Part shown: in pieces, positions 51,212 through 59,850 of the stretch
How positions within the stretch are numbered: position 1 is the first letter of the stretch
Layout: each line of letters begins with the position of its first letter
Source: Kocuria rosea subsp. polaris
Lineage (GTDB): Bacteria; Actinomycetota; Actinomycetes; Actinomycetales; Micrococcaceae
Direction of reading: 5' to 3'
Assembly: GCA_023896275.1 (NCBI GenBank)
Contig: MLDA01000018.1
Coordinates: forward strand, 28,523 to 92,522
DNA: 64,000 bases
Program-made: the position numbers and the translations under genes
Notes under the pieces: model-generated
Seen by the model: the letters and a program-made list of their open reading frames with translations, nothing else
What the model was told of the DNA's origin: nothing
Database searches by the model: none

Positions 51212-52288
51212 ATGCGTATCCCCCCTCGCGCCCTGCGCCGTACCATCCTCACCGCGGCAGCCGCCGTCATGCTCACTGTGGTGACTGCCTGTGGGGGCTC
51301 CCAGTCCAGGCCCGAGCCCGTGACTGTTCAACCGGTCCAGGTCTCCGAAGAGGCCAGCACAAAGGAGGTGGCCGAGCTCACTTACGACCTCGGTGACACC
51401 GCCTACGCTCCGCCCGGTTTGGCCGACAACCCCACGGAACTGAGGGCCGCCGTCACCTACCCCCGCCAGCTGGGCAAGGACAAGCACCCCTTGGTGATGA
51501 TGTTGCACGGTTGGGCGGATATCTGCGCCACCGGGGACGAGCCCGTTCGTCCCTACGTCTGGCCATGCGGCGAGGGGGCCCGGCCGGTCGAGAACTACAA
51601 GGGCTACGCCTACCTCGCCCAGGCCCTGGCCGAGAACGGCTATATCGTGGTGTCGGTGTCGGCCAACGGTATCCAGGCTCACGAGCAGGACCAAGGTCAC
51701 ATCGCCCGCCGGGCCCTGCTGGACAAGCACCTGGAAATGTGGCAGCAGCTGACGTCCGGAGAGGGCCCGCTGCAGACCCTCAAGCAGTTCACCGGCCACG
51801 TGGATCTCGACCGGGTCGGTACCCTAGGGCACTCGCGCGGCGGCGGCGGAGTCCTCGCACAGGCCATGGACAGCCACAAGCCCCTGTCCGGCGTGAACAT
51901 TCGGGGCGCACTGGCGCTCGCTCCCGCCATGAACGGCATCGACGTCGATAAGGAGCGCATCACCCGCGTCCCCGCCGCCGTAGTCGTCGGTACCTGCGAC
52001 GCCATGTGGGACGACGGCACGGTCGCCATTAAGATGGCTTCCGGCAATCCGAGCTTCGAACACCACGAAGTGCCCGGAGGCAACCACAACTTCTTCAACA
52101 CCGTCTGGACACCCGGTACCGGGCCAGCCTTCGCGACGGACGATGTCGCTGTCGAAGAGCGGAACCTGCCTGGCGGTCGGTGCGAAAGCACCAACGGGAC
52201 CGGCACTCCCCAGCAGCTCAAGCCCGCCGAGCAGCGCAAGATAGCGGCCCGCTACGTGACCGAGTTCTTCGACAAGTACGTGCGCTAG
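51212..52288 (+). CDS. Lipoprotein alpha/beta-hydrolase
   Basis: 358 residues. A lipoprotein signal peptide (basic RALRR, hydrophobic ILTAAAAVMLTVV, lipobox TAC with Cys27) predicts a membrane-anchored extracellular enzyme. The hydrolase core has an HG oxyanion turn (99-100), nucleophile GHSRG with Ser208, a likely acid in TCDAMWDD (Asp263 or Asp268) and His292 in GGNHNFF. Similar to dienelactone-hydrolase/chlorophyllase-like secreted esterases; substrate unknown. 258 nt separate it from the GNAT gene, and decayed DNA follows. Confidence 0.8.
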   Translation: MRIPPRALRRTILTAAAAVMLTVVTACGGSQSRPEPVTVQPVQVSEEASTKEVAELTYDLGDTAYAPPGLADNPTELRAAVTYPRQLGKDKHPLVMMLHGWADICATGDEPVRPYVWPCGEGARPVENYKGYAYLAQALAENGYIVVSVSANGIQAHEQDQGHIARRALLDKHLEMWQQLTSGEGPLQTLKQFTGHVDLDRVGTLGHSRGGGGVLAQAMDSHKPLSGVNIRGALALAPAMNGIDVDKERITRVPAAVVVGTCDAMWDDGTVAIKMASGNPSFEHHEVPGGNHNFFNTVWTPGTGPAFATDDVAVEERNLPGGRCESTNGTGTPQQLKPAEQRKIAARYVTEFFDKYVR

Positions 52289-52590
52289 GAATCTTGCTCG
52301 TTGATTCGGCCTTCGAAGGCGTTCGCTCCGTTGTTTGGAGTTTCTGTTTTGGTAGCGTCAGGTCGGCGAGGACCTCCTCCATGCGGGTCCGCTGGGTCCG
52401 CTGGCGGTCGCGCGACGCGCGACGACCTCTTCGAAGGTGTCTGTCTCGGCCAGCGAGTGCTGCCGCTTCTGGTCTCCTCCAGGGTCCAGGCCCGCTGATA
52501 CTCGAGGGATGAGTTGCCTTCGTCCGAGTCCTTGGATCGTCGGATGTACGCTACAGCTCGCGTGCTTTGAGCATTCATACTTAGGGTCAT
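52285..52590 (-). pseudogene. Fragment resembling the N-terminus of a serine recombinase
   Basis: Reading from ATG 52578 the first about 30 residues (MNAQSTRAVAYIRRSKDSD then EGNSSLEYQRA) resemble the start of serine recombinases (AVxYxRxSxDxQ...Q), including the catalytic-Ser position. After that the frame loses similarity; a plausible C-terminal piece (LAETDTFEEVVARRATA then, shifted, RTRMEEVLADLTLP) continues in other frames. A truncated, frameshifted remnant; identity tentative. A 34-codon open frame (52587-52691) just upstream has no recognised product. Confidence 0.4.
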
Positions 52591-52748
52591 AGGCTCGGAG
52601 GAGTCTGCGGGACACTGCGTACAGGTCTCGCAATGTCATCGGGAGCACGCAATTCCGTCCTGGCTGCGAAGTTCGCGCGCCCCTCATTCATGAGCGGAAC
52701 CAACCCACTCACTCCTTCGAAATGGGGTCGGACGCCGCCCCAGGGCTT

Positions 52749-52978
52749 TTAGTCGACGTCCTGGCTTGGAGTAAGGAGATCCAGAGAGGGGACACCCAGC
52801 TGCTGCGCAAGCACATCCACCGAGTCCCTCGTGAGGTTGCGCTCCCCCACGTTCGATGCCCGCTAACTAGCGTGGAGTCATACCAAGCTTGTCGGCGAGC
52901 CGCTCCTCCGTCATTCCCCCGTGACCGGCGGAGGTCGCGCAGCTGCGCGACTAGTACCGCCCTAAGAGCAGTCATCAC
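52749..52978 (-). pseudogene. Disrupted XRE-family helix-turn-helix regulator
   Basis: The three reading frames together spell an XRE regulator: VAQLRDLRRSRG in one frame, then MTEERLADKLGMTPR, an in-frame stop (TAG), and LAGIERG, then ERNLTRDSVDVLAQQLGVP ending in SLDLLTPSQDVD and a stop. At least two frameshifts (near 52915 and after the LAGIERG segment) and one nonsense codon are needed. Clearly inactive. Its 5' end touches the IS3 remnant. Confidence 0.7.
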
Positions 52979-53700
52979 CTATTCAGGAATTCTTCCAGAG
53001 TGACTGCTGCACAGATAGGTGCGTTCGATCGACGTGACGATCGCGATGCGCAGCGGCTCACGGGTTGTCCAGGCACACCGGTCGAGGGCGTTCTTCTGCA
53101 ACGGGGCGAAGAGGCTCTCCAACGCGACGTTGTCTCTGCAAGACGCAACCCGTCCAATCCGACCAAGCGATGACGGGCCAACGCGCGCAGAAATTTTCGA
53201 GCGCACGAACGGCCAGGCTCGACTTCCTCCACGAGTCGATCGAGTAGCCGACGACCTTGTTCCGGAACACGTCCCTGATCGCCCAGAGATAGAGTCTGCC
53301 CTCCGTCGTCTAGCGTTCAGTCATGTCGGTTAGCCAGCGCTGGTTCGGAGCCTCGGCAGCGAACTCGGATGCGATCCACCACGCTGTCCGGTCAGCCATC
53401 GCTTCCCCAGCGTCACGGGGATCCCCGCAGTGGCGAGCTCTGTCACGAGCGGGGAGAACCTCTTCCCGGGAGATTCGCCTGCGAGAGATATGCCGCCGCA
53501 CGGCGCAGGACTTCATTCTCTTGCTCCAGCAGCCGGATCCTCTGACGTGCTTCCCGCAACTCCACGACCTCACTAGGCCTCACACCGGGGCTCGCGATGA
53601 CGCACGACACGCGCGACGTCGTCACGGAAGGCCTTGGGAGACACTTTGAGCACGATGCCCTCCTTCCAGACCACCCTGCTGGGCTAGCCAGATCAGCTAT
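52979..53700 (-). mobile_element. Degenerate IS3-family insertion sequence
   Basis: Pieces of orfA and orfB are present in order on the minus strand. orfA: KVSPKAFRDDVARVVRHREP (after GTG 53650), then an internal deletion, then ELREARQRIRLLEQENEVLR and RRAAAYLSQANLPG. orfB: ADRTAWWIASEF, AEAPNQRWLTDMTE and, near the end, the DDE-region SRDNVALESLFAPLQKNALD with TREPLRIAIVTSIERTY. Several frameshifts and deletions; total length about 0.7 kb against about 1.2-1.5 kb for intact elements. The sequence before orfA (TGATAGCTGATCTGG, then GGTCTGGAAGGAG) resembles IS3-family left ends. Not active. Confidence 0.8.
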
Positions 53701-54016
53701 CACCTACCCGTTCAGCAGTCCCTAGGGGGTCATCGTGCCGATAGATCCGACGAGGCGTGACGTCACTGCAATTGGCACATTCAGCCACGACCAGGACACG
53801 CCCCACGCGCCCACTCTCAGCGGTCGATCGAGTCCAGATCGTCCTCTCCTCGACGACTGCGTGTGGCAAAGCCGACGTTTCGTTCTATGGCCATGTTCTC
53901 TCGACTTACGGACCGGGGCAGCTACACGGACCTCCATCTCCCTGCCACCCTGATGCGCCCGGGACCCCGAACATCGGCGGATACGCATCGTGGACCACGG
54001 CATCATCCCCGAAACG
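53701..54016. other. Gene-free spacer between IS remnant and pdxS terminator
   Basis: About 316 nt with no gene I can support. Short open frames on both strands match nothing recognised. It looks less GC-rich than the surrounding genes and is probably further decayed accessory DNA. Confidence 0.5.
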
Positions 54017-54023
54017 AGAAAGA

Positions 54024-54052
54024 CCCACGCCGCCAAACCTCGGCAGCGTGGG
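54024..54052 (-). terminator. Terminator after pdxS
   Basis: On the minus strand CCCACGCTGCC (54042-54052) pairs with GGCGGCGTGGG (54024-54034), 11 bp with one G-U, 7-nt loop, followed by TCTTTCTCGTTT. It lies about 25 nt beyond the pdxS stop, so pdxS is transcribed without reaching pdxT. Confidence 0.75.
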
Positions 54053-54077
54053 CCCAAATCGCTTCGTTTACCAGCGT

Positions 54078-54986
54078 TTACCAGCCGCGCTCGGAGAGGC
54101 GGTGCGGCTCGGGGATCTCGTCGACATTGAGCCCGACCATTGCTTCGCCGAGTCCGCGGGAGACATCGGCGATGGTCTTCGGGTCGTCGTAGAACGTCGT
54201 CGCCTTGACGATGGCGTTGGCGCGCTGTTCGGGGTTGCCGGACTTGAAGATTCCGGAACCGACGAAGACGCCGTCGGCGCCCAGCTGCATCATCATGGCA
54301 GCGTCCGCCGGAGTGGCGATGCCACCCGCGGTGAAGAGTACTACGGGCAGCTTGCCGGTCTCGGCGACCTCACGGACGAGCTCGTACGGCGCCTGAAGCT
54401 CCTTGGCCGCGACGTAGAGCTCGTCCTTCGGCAGGGAGCTCAAGCGCTGGATGTCGGCACGGATCTGTCGCATATGCGTCGTCGCATTGGAGACGTCACC
54501 GGTGCCGGCCTCACCCTTCGAGCGGATCATCGCGGCACCCTCGTTGATGCGGCGCAGCGCCTCACCGAGGTTGGTCGCACCGCAGACGAACGGGGCCTTG
54601 AAGTTCCACTTGTCGATGTGGTTCGTGTAGTCGGCCGGGGAGAGAACCTCGGACTCGTCGATGTAGTCGACACCCAGCGATTCGATGACCTGGGCCTCGA
54701 CGAAGTGGCCGATACGGGCCTTTGCCATCACCGGGATGGAGACCGTGTCGATGATCGACTGGATCATGTCGGGGTCCGACATGCGCGAGACGCCACCCTG
54801 CGCCCGGATGTCTGCGGGGACCCGCTCAAGCGCCATGACGGCGACGGCGCCGGCGTCTTCGGCGATACGAGCCTGTTCGGCCGTGACGACGTCCATGATG
54901 ACGCCGCCCTTCAGCATTTCGGCCATACCGCGCTTCACGCGATTGCTGCCGGTGACTGGCGCCTGCGTGGCTTCGTTGGTGGACAC
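54078..54986 (-). CDS. pdxS: Pyridoxal 5'-phosphate synthase subunit PdxS
   Basis: 302 residues. TIM-barrel synthase making PLP from ribose 5-phosphate, glyceraldehyde 3-phosphate and ammonia from Pdx[49 protein letters not shown] (active-site lysine), GEAGTGDV and VGSGIFKS are family-defining. GTG 54986 with GAAAGGAC upstream. The 5' side neighbour is pgsA; the expected next gene pdxT is displaced by 6.1 kb. Confidence 0.97.
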   Translation of the reverse strand: MSTNEATQAPVTGSNRVKRGMAEMLKGGVIMDVVTAEQARIAEDAGAVAVMALERVPADIRAQGGVSRMSDPDMIQSIIDTVSIPVMAKARIGHFVEAQVIESLGVDYIDESEVLSPADYTNHIDKWNFKAPFVCGATNLGEALRRINEGAAMIRSKGEAGTGDVSNATTHMRQIRADIQRLSSLPKDELYVAAKELQAPYELVREVAETGKLPVVLFTAGGIATPADAAMMMQLGADGVFVGSGIFKSGNPEQRANAIVKATTFYDDPKTIADVSRGLGEAMVGLNVDEIPEPHRLSERGW

Positions 54987-55141
54987 GAACTACGTCCTTT
55001 CACAAGGGTTGAGAGATGCGTCCCCAAGCTTACGTAGCCTGCCCGGGGATCGGAGTCGTCAGATAACGATCCGTGACACGAGAACCATACAAGAAACTTT
55101 CGTGGGCTGTCGCACGGGGCGTCACCCTGCGTCGCGGCGCC

Positions 55142-55771
55142 TCAACCCAGCTGGGAACGTACGTGCATCATCCGCTGCCCCACCGTGACCGCACTGGCCG
55201 CGGCCAGCAGGATCAGCACGCCCAGCAGGACGAATCCCGGAAGCCCGAGCCCGCTTAGGCCGACGAACGTGAGCGTCACGACGAGCCGCTCGGCACGCTC
55301 GGCGATCCCGACTTCGGCGTTGCACCCCAGCGACTCGGCTTTGGCCCGGACATAAGAGACGACGCTGCCGAGGAACATGCACGCCAGAGATGCGATACCG
55401 ATGGCCGTGGAAGCCCCCGCGGTGAAGTACCAGATGGCCACGCCGCTGAAAATCGCGCCGTCGGCCAGCCGGTCGAGGGAGGAATCGAGGAAACTCCCCC
55501 ACCTGCCGGCGTCGGGCCGGCCGGCACTGCGTGCCTGCCATTCCGGAAGGCGCGCCATCGTGCCGTCAAGCAGGTCGGCGAAGACGAAGGCCGCGATTAC
55601 GAGGGTTCCAATGAAGAGGTGGCCCAGCGGATACAGGACAAGGGCGCCGACCAGCACGCCGATGGTCCCGACGATGGTAACCATGTCCGGTGTCACGGAC
55701 CGGGCCACGAGCCATCGCGCGAGCGGCGTGAAAATCCGTGTGAACAACCCGCGGGCGTAGGTATTCAACAT
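55142..55771 (-). CDS. pgsA: CDP-alcohol phosphatidyltransferase, probable phosphatidylinositol-phosphate synthase
   Basis: 209 residues from ATG 55771, about six membrane segments. The CDP-alcohol signature reads D-x2-DG-x2-AR in DLLDGTMAR, but G-x3-D-x3-D (GSFLDSSLD) comes after about 18 residues instead of the usual 8, an insertion in the catalytic motif. The position next to a HIT gene and thrS matches Rv2612c (PgsA1), supporting PIP synthase over PGP synthase. It is followed directly by pdxS: the acyltransferase and pimA genes found here in M. tuberculosis are absent. Confidence 0.8.
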   Translation of the reverse strand: MLNTYARGLFTRIFTPLARWLVARSVTPDMVTIVGTIGVLVGALVLYPLGHLFIGTLVIAAFVFADLLDGTMARLPEWQARSAGRPDAGRWGSFLDSSLDRLADGAIFSGVAIWYFTAGASTAIGIASLACMFLGSVVSYVRAKAESLGCNAEVGIAERAERLVVTLTFVGLSGLGLPGFVLLGVLILLAAASAVTVGQRMMHVRSQLG

Positions 55772-55779
55772 GGCCGGCG

Positions 55780-56373
55780 CTACACCGAGTCCCAAACGTC
55801 GGCCAGCTGCTCGCGCACGTCGGAGAGCGTCGCCGGGACGGCCTTCGTCTGCGCGATGATGGGGAAGAAGTTACCGTCGCCGCCCCAGCGTGGAACCACG
55901 TGCTGGTGCAGGTGGGCGGCGATGCCTGCTCCCCCGGACTCGCCCTGGTTCATGCCGAGATTGAACCCGGACGGGTTCGCCGTGGCGCTCAGCGCACGCA
56001 TCGCGTGCTGGCTGAGCTCGGCGATCTCCGCCGTTTCTTGAGCGGTGACGTCCGTGTAGTTCGGCACGTGCCGGTAGGGGCAGACCAACAGATGTCCAGG
56101 GTTGTACGGGAAGAGGTTCAGGACGACGAACGCCGTCTCCCCGCGGTGCACGATGAGCGAGTCGTCATCGCTACGCTGCGGGCCACGGCAAAACGGGCAG
56201 CTCTCCTCGTCTTTGACCTGCCCCTGGCCACCCTTGACGTAGGCCATCCGGTACGGCGTCCAGAGCCGCTGGAAGCTGTCCGGAACGCCTGCCAGCTGGA
56301 AGTCGTCGGTCGCCTCGGCGTCGCCGGGATAGCCCGACGACGGCGGCCCGGGTTCAGCGGAACGCTCGTCCAA
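55780..56373 (-). CDS. HIT-domain protein (Ap4A phosphorylase-like)
   Basis: 197 residues. The catalytic HLHQHVVPRW (H-x-H-x-H) is near residue 150; NLFPYNPGHLLVCPYRHV and FNLGMNQGESGGAG precede it. CPFCRG supplies a possible zinc pair. Equivalent to Rv2613c, an Ap4A phosphorylase, which makes that activity the best guess. Begins 3 nt after the thrS stop and ends 8 nt before pgsA. Confidence 0.88.
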   Translation of the reverse strand: MDERSAEPGPPSSGYPGDAEATDDFQLAGVPDSFQRLWTPYRMAYVKGGQGQVKDEESCPFCRGPQRSDDDSLIVHRGETAFVVLNLFPYNPGHLLVCPYRHVPNYTDVTAQETAEIAELSQHAMRALSATANPSGFNLGMNQGESGGAGIAAHLHQHVVPRWGGDGNFFPIIAQTKAVPATLSDVREQLADVWDSV

Positions 56374-56376
56374 GGC

Positions 56377-58380
56377 TTACGCCTCCCTGTTTTCGACAGC
56401 CTCTACGATTCGCTCGATGGCTTCGTCGATTGCGATGCCGTTGTCCTGGCTGCCGTCGCGGAAGCGGAAAGAGACAGCTCCGGCCTCCGCGTCCTCGCCG
56501 CCGGCGATCAGCGTGAAGGGCACCTTGTCCTTGGACGCGTTGCGGATCTTCTTCGGGAACCGGTCAGAAGAGAGGTCGGCCTCGGCGCGAATCCCGCGGG
56601 CGCGCAGCTTCTCCACGACGCCCCAGACGTAGTCGTCGAACGCGTCGGCGACCGGGATCGCACGCACCTGCACCGGCGACAGCCACGCGGGGAACGCACC
56701 GGCGTAGTGCTCGGTCAGCACACCGAGGAAGCGCTCGATCGATCCGAAGAGCGCGCGGTGAATCATCACCGGGCGCTGGCGTGAACCATCGGCCGCCTGG
56801 AATTCGAGCTCGAAGCGCTCCGGCAGGTTGAAGTCGAGCTGGATCGTCGACATCTGCCACGTGCGGCCGATGGCGTCGCGTGCCTGCACGGAGATCTTAG
56901 GACCGTAGAACGCGGCTCCGCCCGGATCCGGCACGAGTTCGAGCCCGGAGGCCTCGGCAACCTCGGCGAGCGTACGCGTCGCCTCGTCCCAGACCTCGTC
57001 TGCGCCGACGTACTTGTCGGGGTTCTTGGTGGAGAGCTCCAAATAGAAGTCGTCCAGCCCGTAGTCCTTGAGCAGCCCCAGAACGAAGTTCAGCGTGGTG
57101 GTCAGCTCGTCCTTCATCTGCTCGCGTGTGCAGTAGATGTGGGCGTCGTCCTGAGTCATGCCGCGAACTCGAGTCAAGCCGTGGACGACGCCGGACTTCT
57201 CGTAGCGGTAGACCTGGCCGAACTCGAACAGACGCAGCGGCAGTTCCCGGTACGAGCGGCCGCGAGACCCAAAGATGAGATTGTGCATCGGGCAGTTCAT
57301 CGGCTTCAGGTAGTAGTCCTGGCCGGGCTTGACGATCGCACCGTTCTCGTCGCGGGTCTCGTCGATGTGCATGGCCGGGAACATGCCGTCCCGGTACCAG
57401 TCCAGGTGGCCGGAGACCTCGTAGAGGTGGCCCTTGGTGATGTGCGGCGTGTAAACGAACTCGTAGCCGGCCTCCGTGTGGCGCTGGCGCGAGTAGTCCT
57501 CCATGGCCTTGCGGATGATGCCGCCCTTGGGATGGAAGACGGGCAGGCCCGAGCCGAGCTCGTCCGGGAAGGAGAAGAGGTCGAGCTCAGCGCCGAGCTT
57601 GCGGTGGTCGCGACGCTCGGCCTCGGCGATCCGATCCTGATAGGCCTTGAGTTCAGCCTTGCTCGGCCACGCCGTTCCGTAAATCCGCTGCAGCTGCTTG
57701 TTGTTCTCGCTGCCCAGCCAGTAGGCCGCGGCGCTACGCGTCAGTGCGAAGGCGTTAGAGATCAGCTTCGTGTTGGGCAGGTGCGGGCCGCGGCAGAGGT
57801 CGCACCAGACGGTCTCGCCCGATTTGCGGTCGACGTTGTCGTAGATGGTGATCTCGCCGGCACCGACCTCGACGTTGACTCCCTCGCCGGCTTCATCGGC
57901 CTCGTTGGCCTTGTCCAGCAGCTTCAGCTTGTACGGCTCGTCGGCCATCGCTTCTCGGGCTTCGGCATCCGTGACCACTCGGCGGGAGAACAGCTGGCTC
58001 TTGTTGACGATCTTGAGCATCATCTTCTCGAGCGTCTTCAGGTCCTCTGGCGTGAACGGATCCTCGACATCGAAGTCGAAGTAGAAGCCGTCCTTGATAT
58101 AGGGCCCAATGCCCAGCTTCGCGTCGGGCCGGAGCTCCTGGACCGCCTGGGCCATGACGTGCGCCGTGGAATGGCGGAGGACGTTCAGCCCGTCTTCGGA
58201 TTTAATGGTCACGGACTCGACCGTCGAACCGGCCGCCAGGTGGCGGCTGAGGTCCTGCAACGTGCCGTCGACCCTCATGACGACGACGTCCTTCCGGTCG
58301 CGGAAGTGCTCCGCGCCTGTGGTGCCAGCGGTCACCTCGTGCGTTTCGCCGTCAATCGTCAAGGTGATCTGTTCTGACAC
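56377..58380 (-). CDS. thrS: Threonyl-tRNA synthetase
   Basis: 667 residues from GTG 58380 (GAGGAG upstream). N-terminal TGS domain ([18 protein letters not shown]), editing domain with [11 protein letters not shown], class II core with [23 protein letters not shown] (zinc Cys) and [14 protein letters not shown] (motif 2), and the C-terminal anticodon domain ([13 protein letters not shown]). Intact. Heads the long thrS-to-pdxS block of minus-strand genes. Confidence 0.97.
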   Translation of the reverse strand: MSEQITLTIDGETHEVTAGTTGAEHFRDRKDVVVMRVDGTLQDLSRHLAAGSTVESVTIKSEDGLNVLRHSTAHVMAQAVQELRPDAKLGIGPYIKDGFYFDFDVEDPFTPEDLKTLEKMMLKIVNKSQLFSRRVVTDAEAREAMADEPYKLKLLDKANEADEAGEGVNVEVGAGEITIYDNVDRKSGETVWCDLCRGPHLPNTKLISNAFALTRSAAAYWLGSENNKQLQRIYGTAWPSKAELKAYQDRIAEAERRDHRKLGAELDLFSFPDELGSGLPVFHPKGGIIRKAMEDYSRQRHTEAGYEFVYTPHITKGHLYEVSGHLDWYRDGMFPAMHIDETRDENGAIVKPGQDYYLKPMNCPMHNLIFGSRGRSYRELPLRLFEFGQVYRYEKSGVVHGLTRVRGMTQDDAHIYCTREQMKDELTTTLNFVLGLLKDYGLDDFYLELSTKNPDKYVGADEVWDEATRTLAEVAEASGLELVPDPGGAAFYGPKISVQARDAIGRTWQMSTIQLDFNLPERFELEFQAADGSRQRPVMIHRALFGSIERFLGVLTEHYAGAFPAWLSPVQVRAIPVADAFDDYVWGVVEKLRARGIRAEADLSSDRFPKKIRNASKDKVPFTLIAGGEDAEAGAVSFRFRDGSQDNGIAIDEAIERIVEAVENREA

Positions 58381-58573
58381 GGTCGGTCTCCTCAGTTTCA
58401 AAGTGGGGCTTCATGACTTGTGGCATACGTTGACCACAGCCAGCCGACAGTCAGCTTAACCGTTGACGCGCGGCCGGACCGAATCAGGCCCGGCGAGCCA
58501 TGCCGAGCGCGACGGGAGGGGACCCGCGCGCGGAGTGCCGCGTCGTCGTACCGACGAGTGAATCGCGTCAGCG

Positions 58574-59557
58574 TCAGCCGAAGAGCGGCTGGCCGACGAA
58601 CGGGTCGATCGCGAGGGCGACGAAGACGATGGTGAGGTAGGTGATGGAGATGTGGAAGACCTTCATGGCCTTCTTGTTCATCTCGGCCGGCTCGTGCTCA
58701 CGCTGAGCCTCGCGGTAGAGGACGTGGGACTCGAAGACGAACCACGCCCCGGCGCCCGCGGCGAGGACCGTGTAGACGATCCCGGCGTAACCCATCGGGG
58801 TGAGCAGCAGGGAACAGACGACGGTTGCCCACGCGTACAGAACAACCTGCACCGAGACGGTGCGTGCCCCGGCGATGGCCCCAAGCATCGGGATCCGTGC
58901 GGCCAAGTAGTCCTCCGAATACTTCATGGACAGCGGCCAATAGTGTGGCGGAGTCCACAGGAAGATGATCAGGAACAGCACCAGCACGGGCCACTCGAGG
59001 GTGTTCGTGACAGCGGCCCAGGCGATCGGCACGGGCATGCAGCCGGCGATGCCGCCCCACACGATGTTCTGTGCGGTGCGCCGTTTGAGGATCAGGGTGT
59101 AGAAGACGACGTAGAGCAGGATGGCAGCAACGCCGAGCCCGGCGGTGAGCAGATTGGCCCCGGCCCAGAGGATGACAATCGACGTCACGGCGAGGATCCA
59201 CGAGAAGACCAAAGCTTCCCGCGGCGTCACATCACCGGTCACCAGCGGACGGCCCTGCGTGCGGCGCATCAGCTTGTCCGCTTCGCGGTCGATGTAACAG
59301 TTGAAGGCGCCGGAAGCGCCGGCAGCCATGCCGCCCCCGAGGAGGGTTACGAGGATCAGGCCCACGCTGGGGAACCCGCGCTCGGCGAAGATCATCGTCG
59401 GCAGGGTGGTGACGAGCAGCAGTTCGATGACACGCGGCTTCGTCAGGGCAAGATAGGCGCCCGACTTGCGCTTCGTGAACTCGCCGAACGTTTCGTTCGA
59501 CTGACGACGCGCGCGTCCAACGTGCGTATCGTCGCTGACAACGGACTTCACGGACAT
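58574..59557 (-). CDS. ctaB: Protoheme IX farnesyltransferase (heme o synthase)
   Basis: 327 residues of the UbiA prenyltransferase family; attaches farnesyl to heme b for heme a/o-type oxidases. [20 protein letters not shown] is the first Asp-rich motif, [13 protein letters not shown] the second; eight or nine membrane segments. The N-terminal about 30 residues are polar. Divergent from tkt, an arrangement common in actinobacteria. Confidence 0.93.
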   Translation of the reverse strand: MSVKSVVSDDTHVGRARRQSNETFGEFTKRKSGAYLALTKPRVIELLLVTTLPTMIFAERGFPSVGLILVTLLGGGMAAGASGAFNCYIDREADKLMRRTQGRPLVTGDVTPREALVFSWILAVTSIVILWAGANLLTAGLGVAAILLYVVFYTLILKRRTAQNIVWGGIAGCMPVPIAWAAVTNTLEWPVLVLFLIIFLWTPPHYWPLSMKYSEDYLAARIPMLGAIAGARTVSVQVVLYAWATVVCSLLLTPMGYAGIVYTVLAAGAGAWFVFESHVLYREAQREHEPAEMNKKAMKVFHISITYLTIVFVALAIDPFVGQPLFG

Positions 59558-59850
59558 GCCACTCAGTTCTCTGCGGGGTAACGGACAGACACGACCATCA
59601 TACCCTTTTACGACTTGTAGAAATCAGCGGGCAGAATCAGAAGCACGATTCCAGCGATGGAAGGACGGCTTCGCTCTGAGCGGAGACGCGCGCTAAACCC
59701 TCGGTCATATGAGCGCGAGTGTGACGTGAACGGGCTATGGTGGGGAGCACGCGCCGGAGCCAACGAAGGCCCTGTCCAGGGTAGGCGATGCCGAGTCGCC
59801 GTGTTCCCCTCCGGCGACAAATCTTAAGCTCTCAAGAGAGGAACCACATC

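Noticed and set aside
51071..51799. 242-codon open frame antisense to the lipoprotein hydrolase
   Set aside because: The plus-strand frame has a signal peptide, lipobox and catalytic triad; the antisense frame has none.
53757..55037. 426-codon plus-strand open frame across the spacer and pdxS
   Set aside because: Most of it is antisense to the well-conserved pdxS gene; the first part has no similarity.
56377..58380. T-box or other riboswitch in front of thrS
   Set aside because: No T-box or other riboswitch core found in the 172 nt upstream; actinobacterial T-boxes are mainly at ileS.
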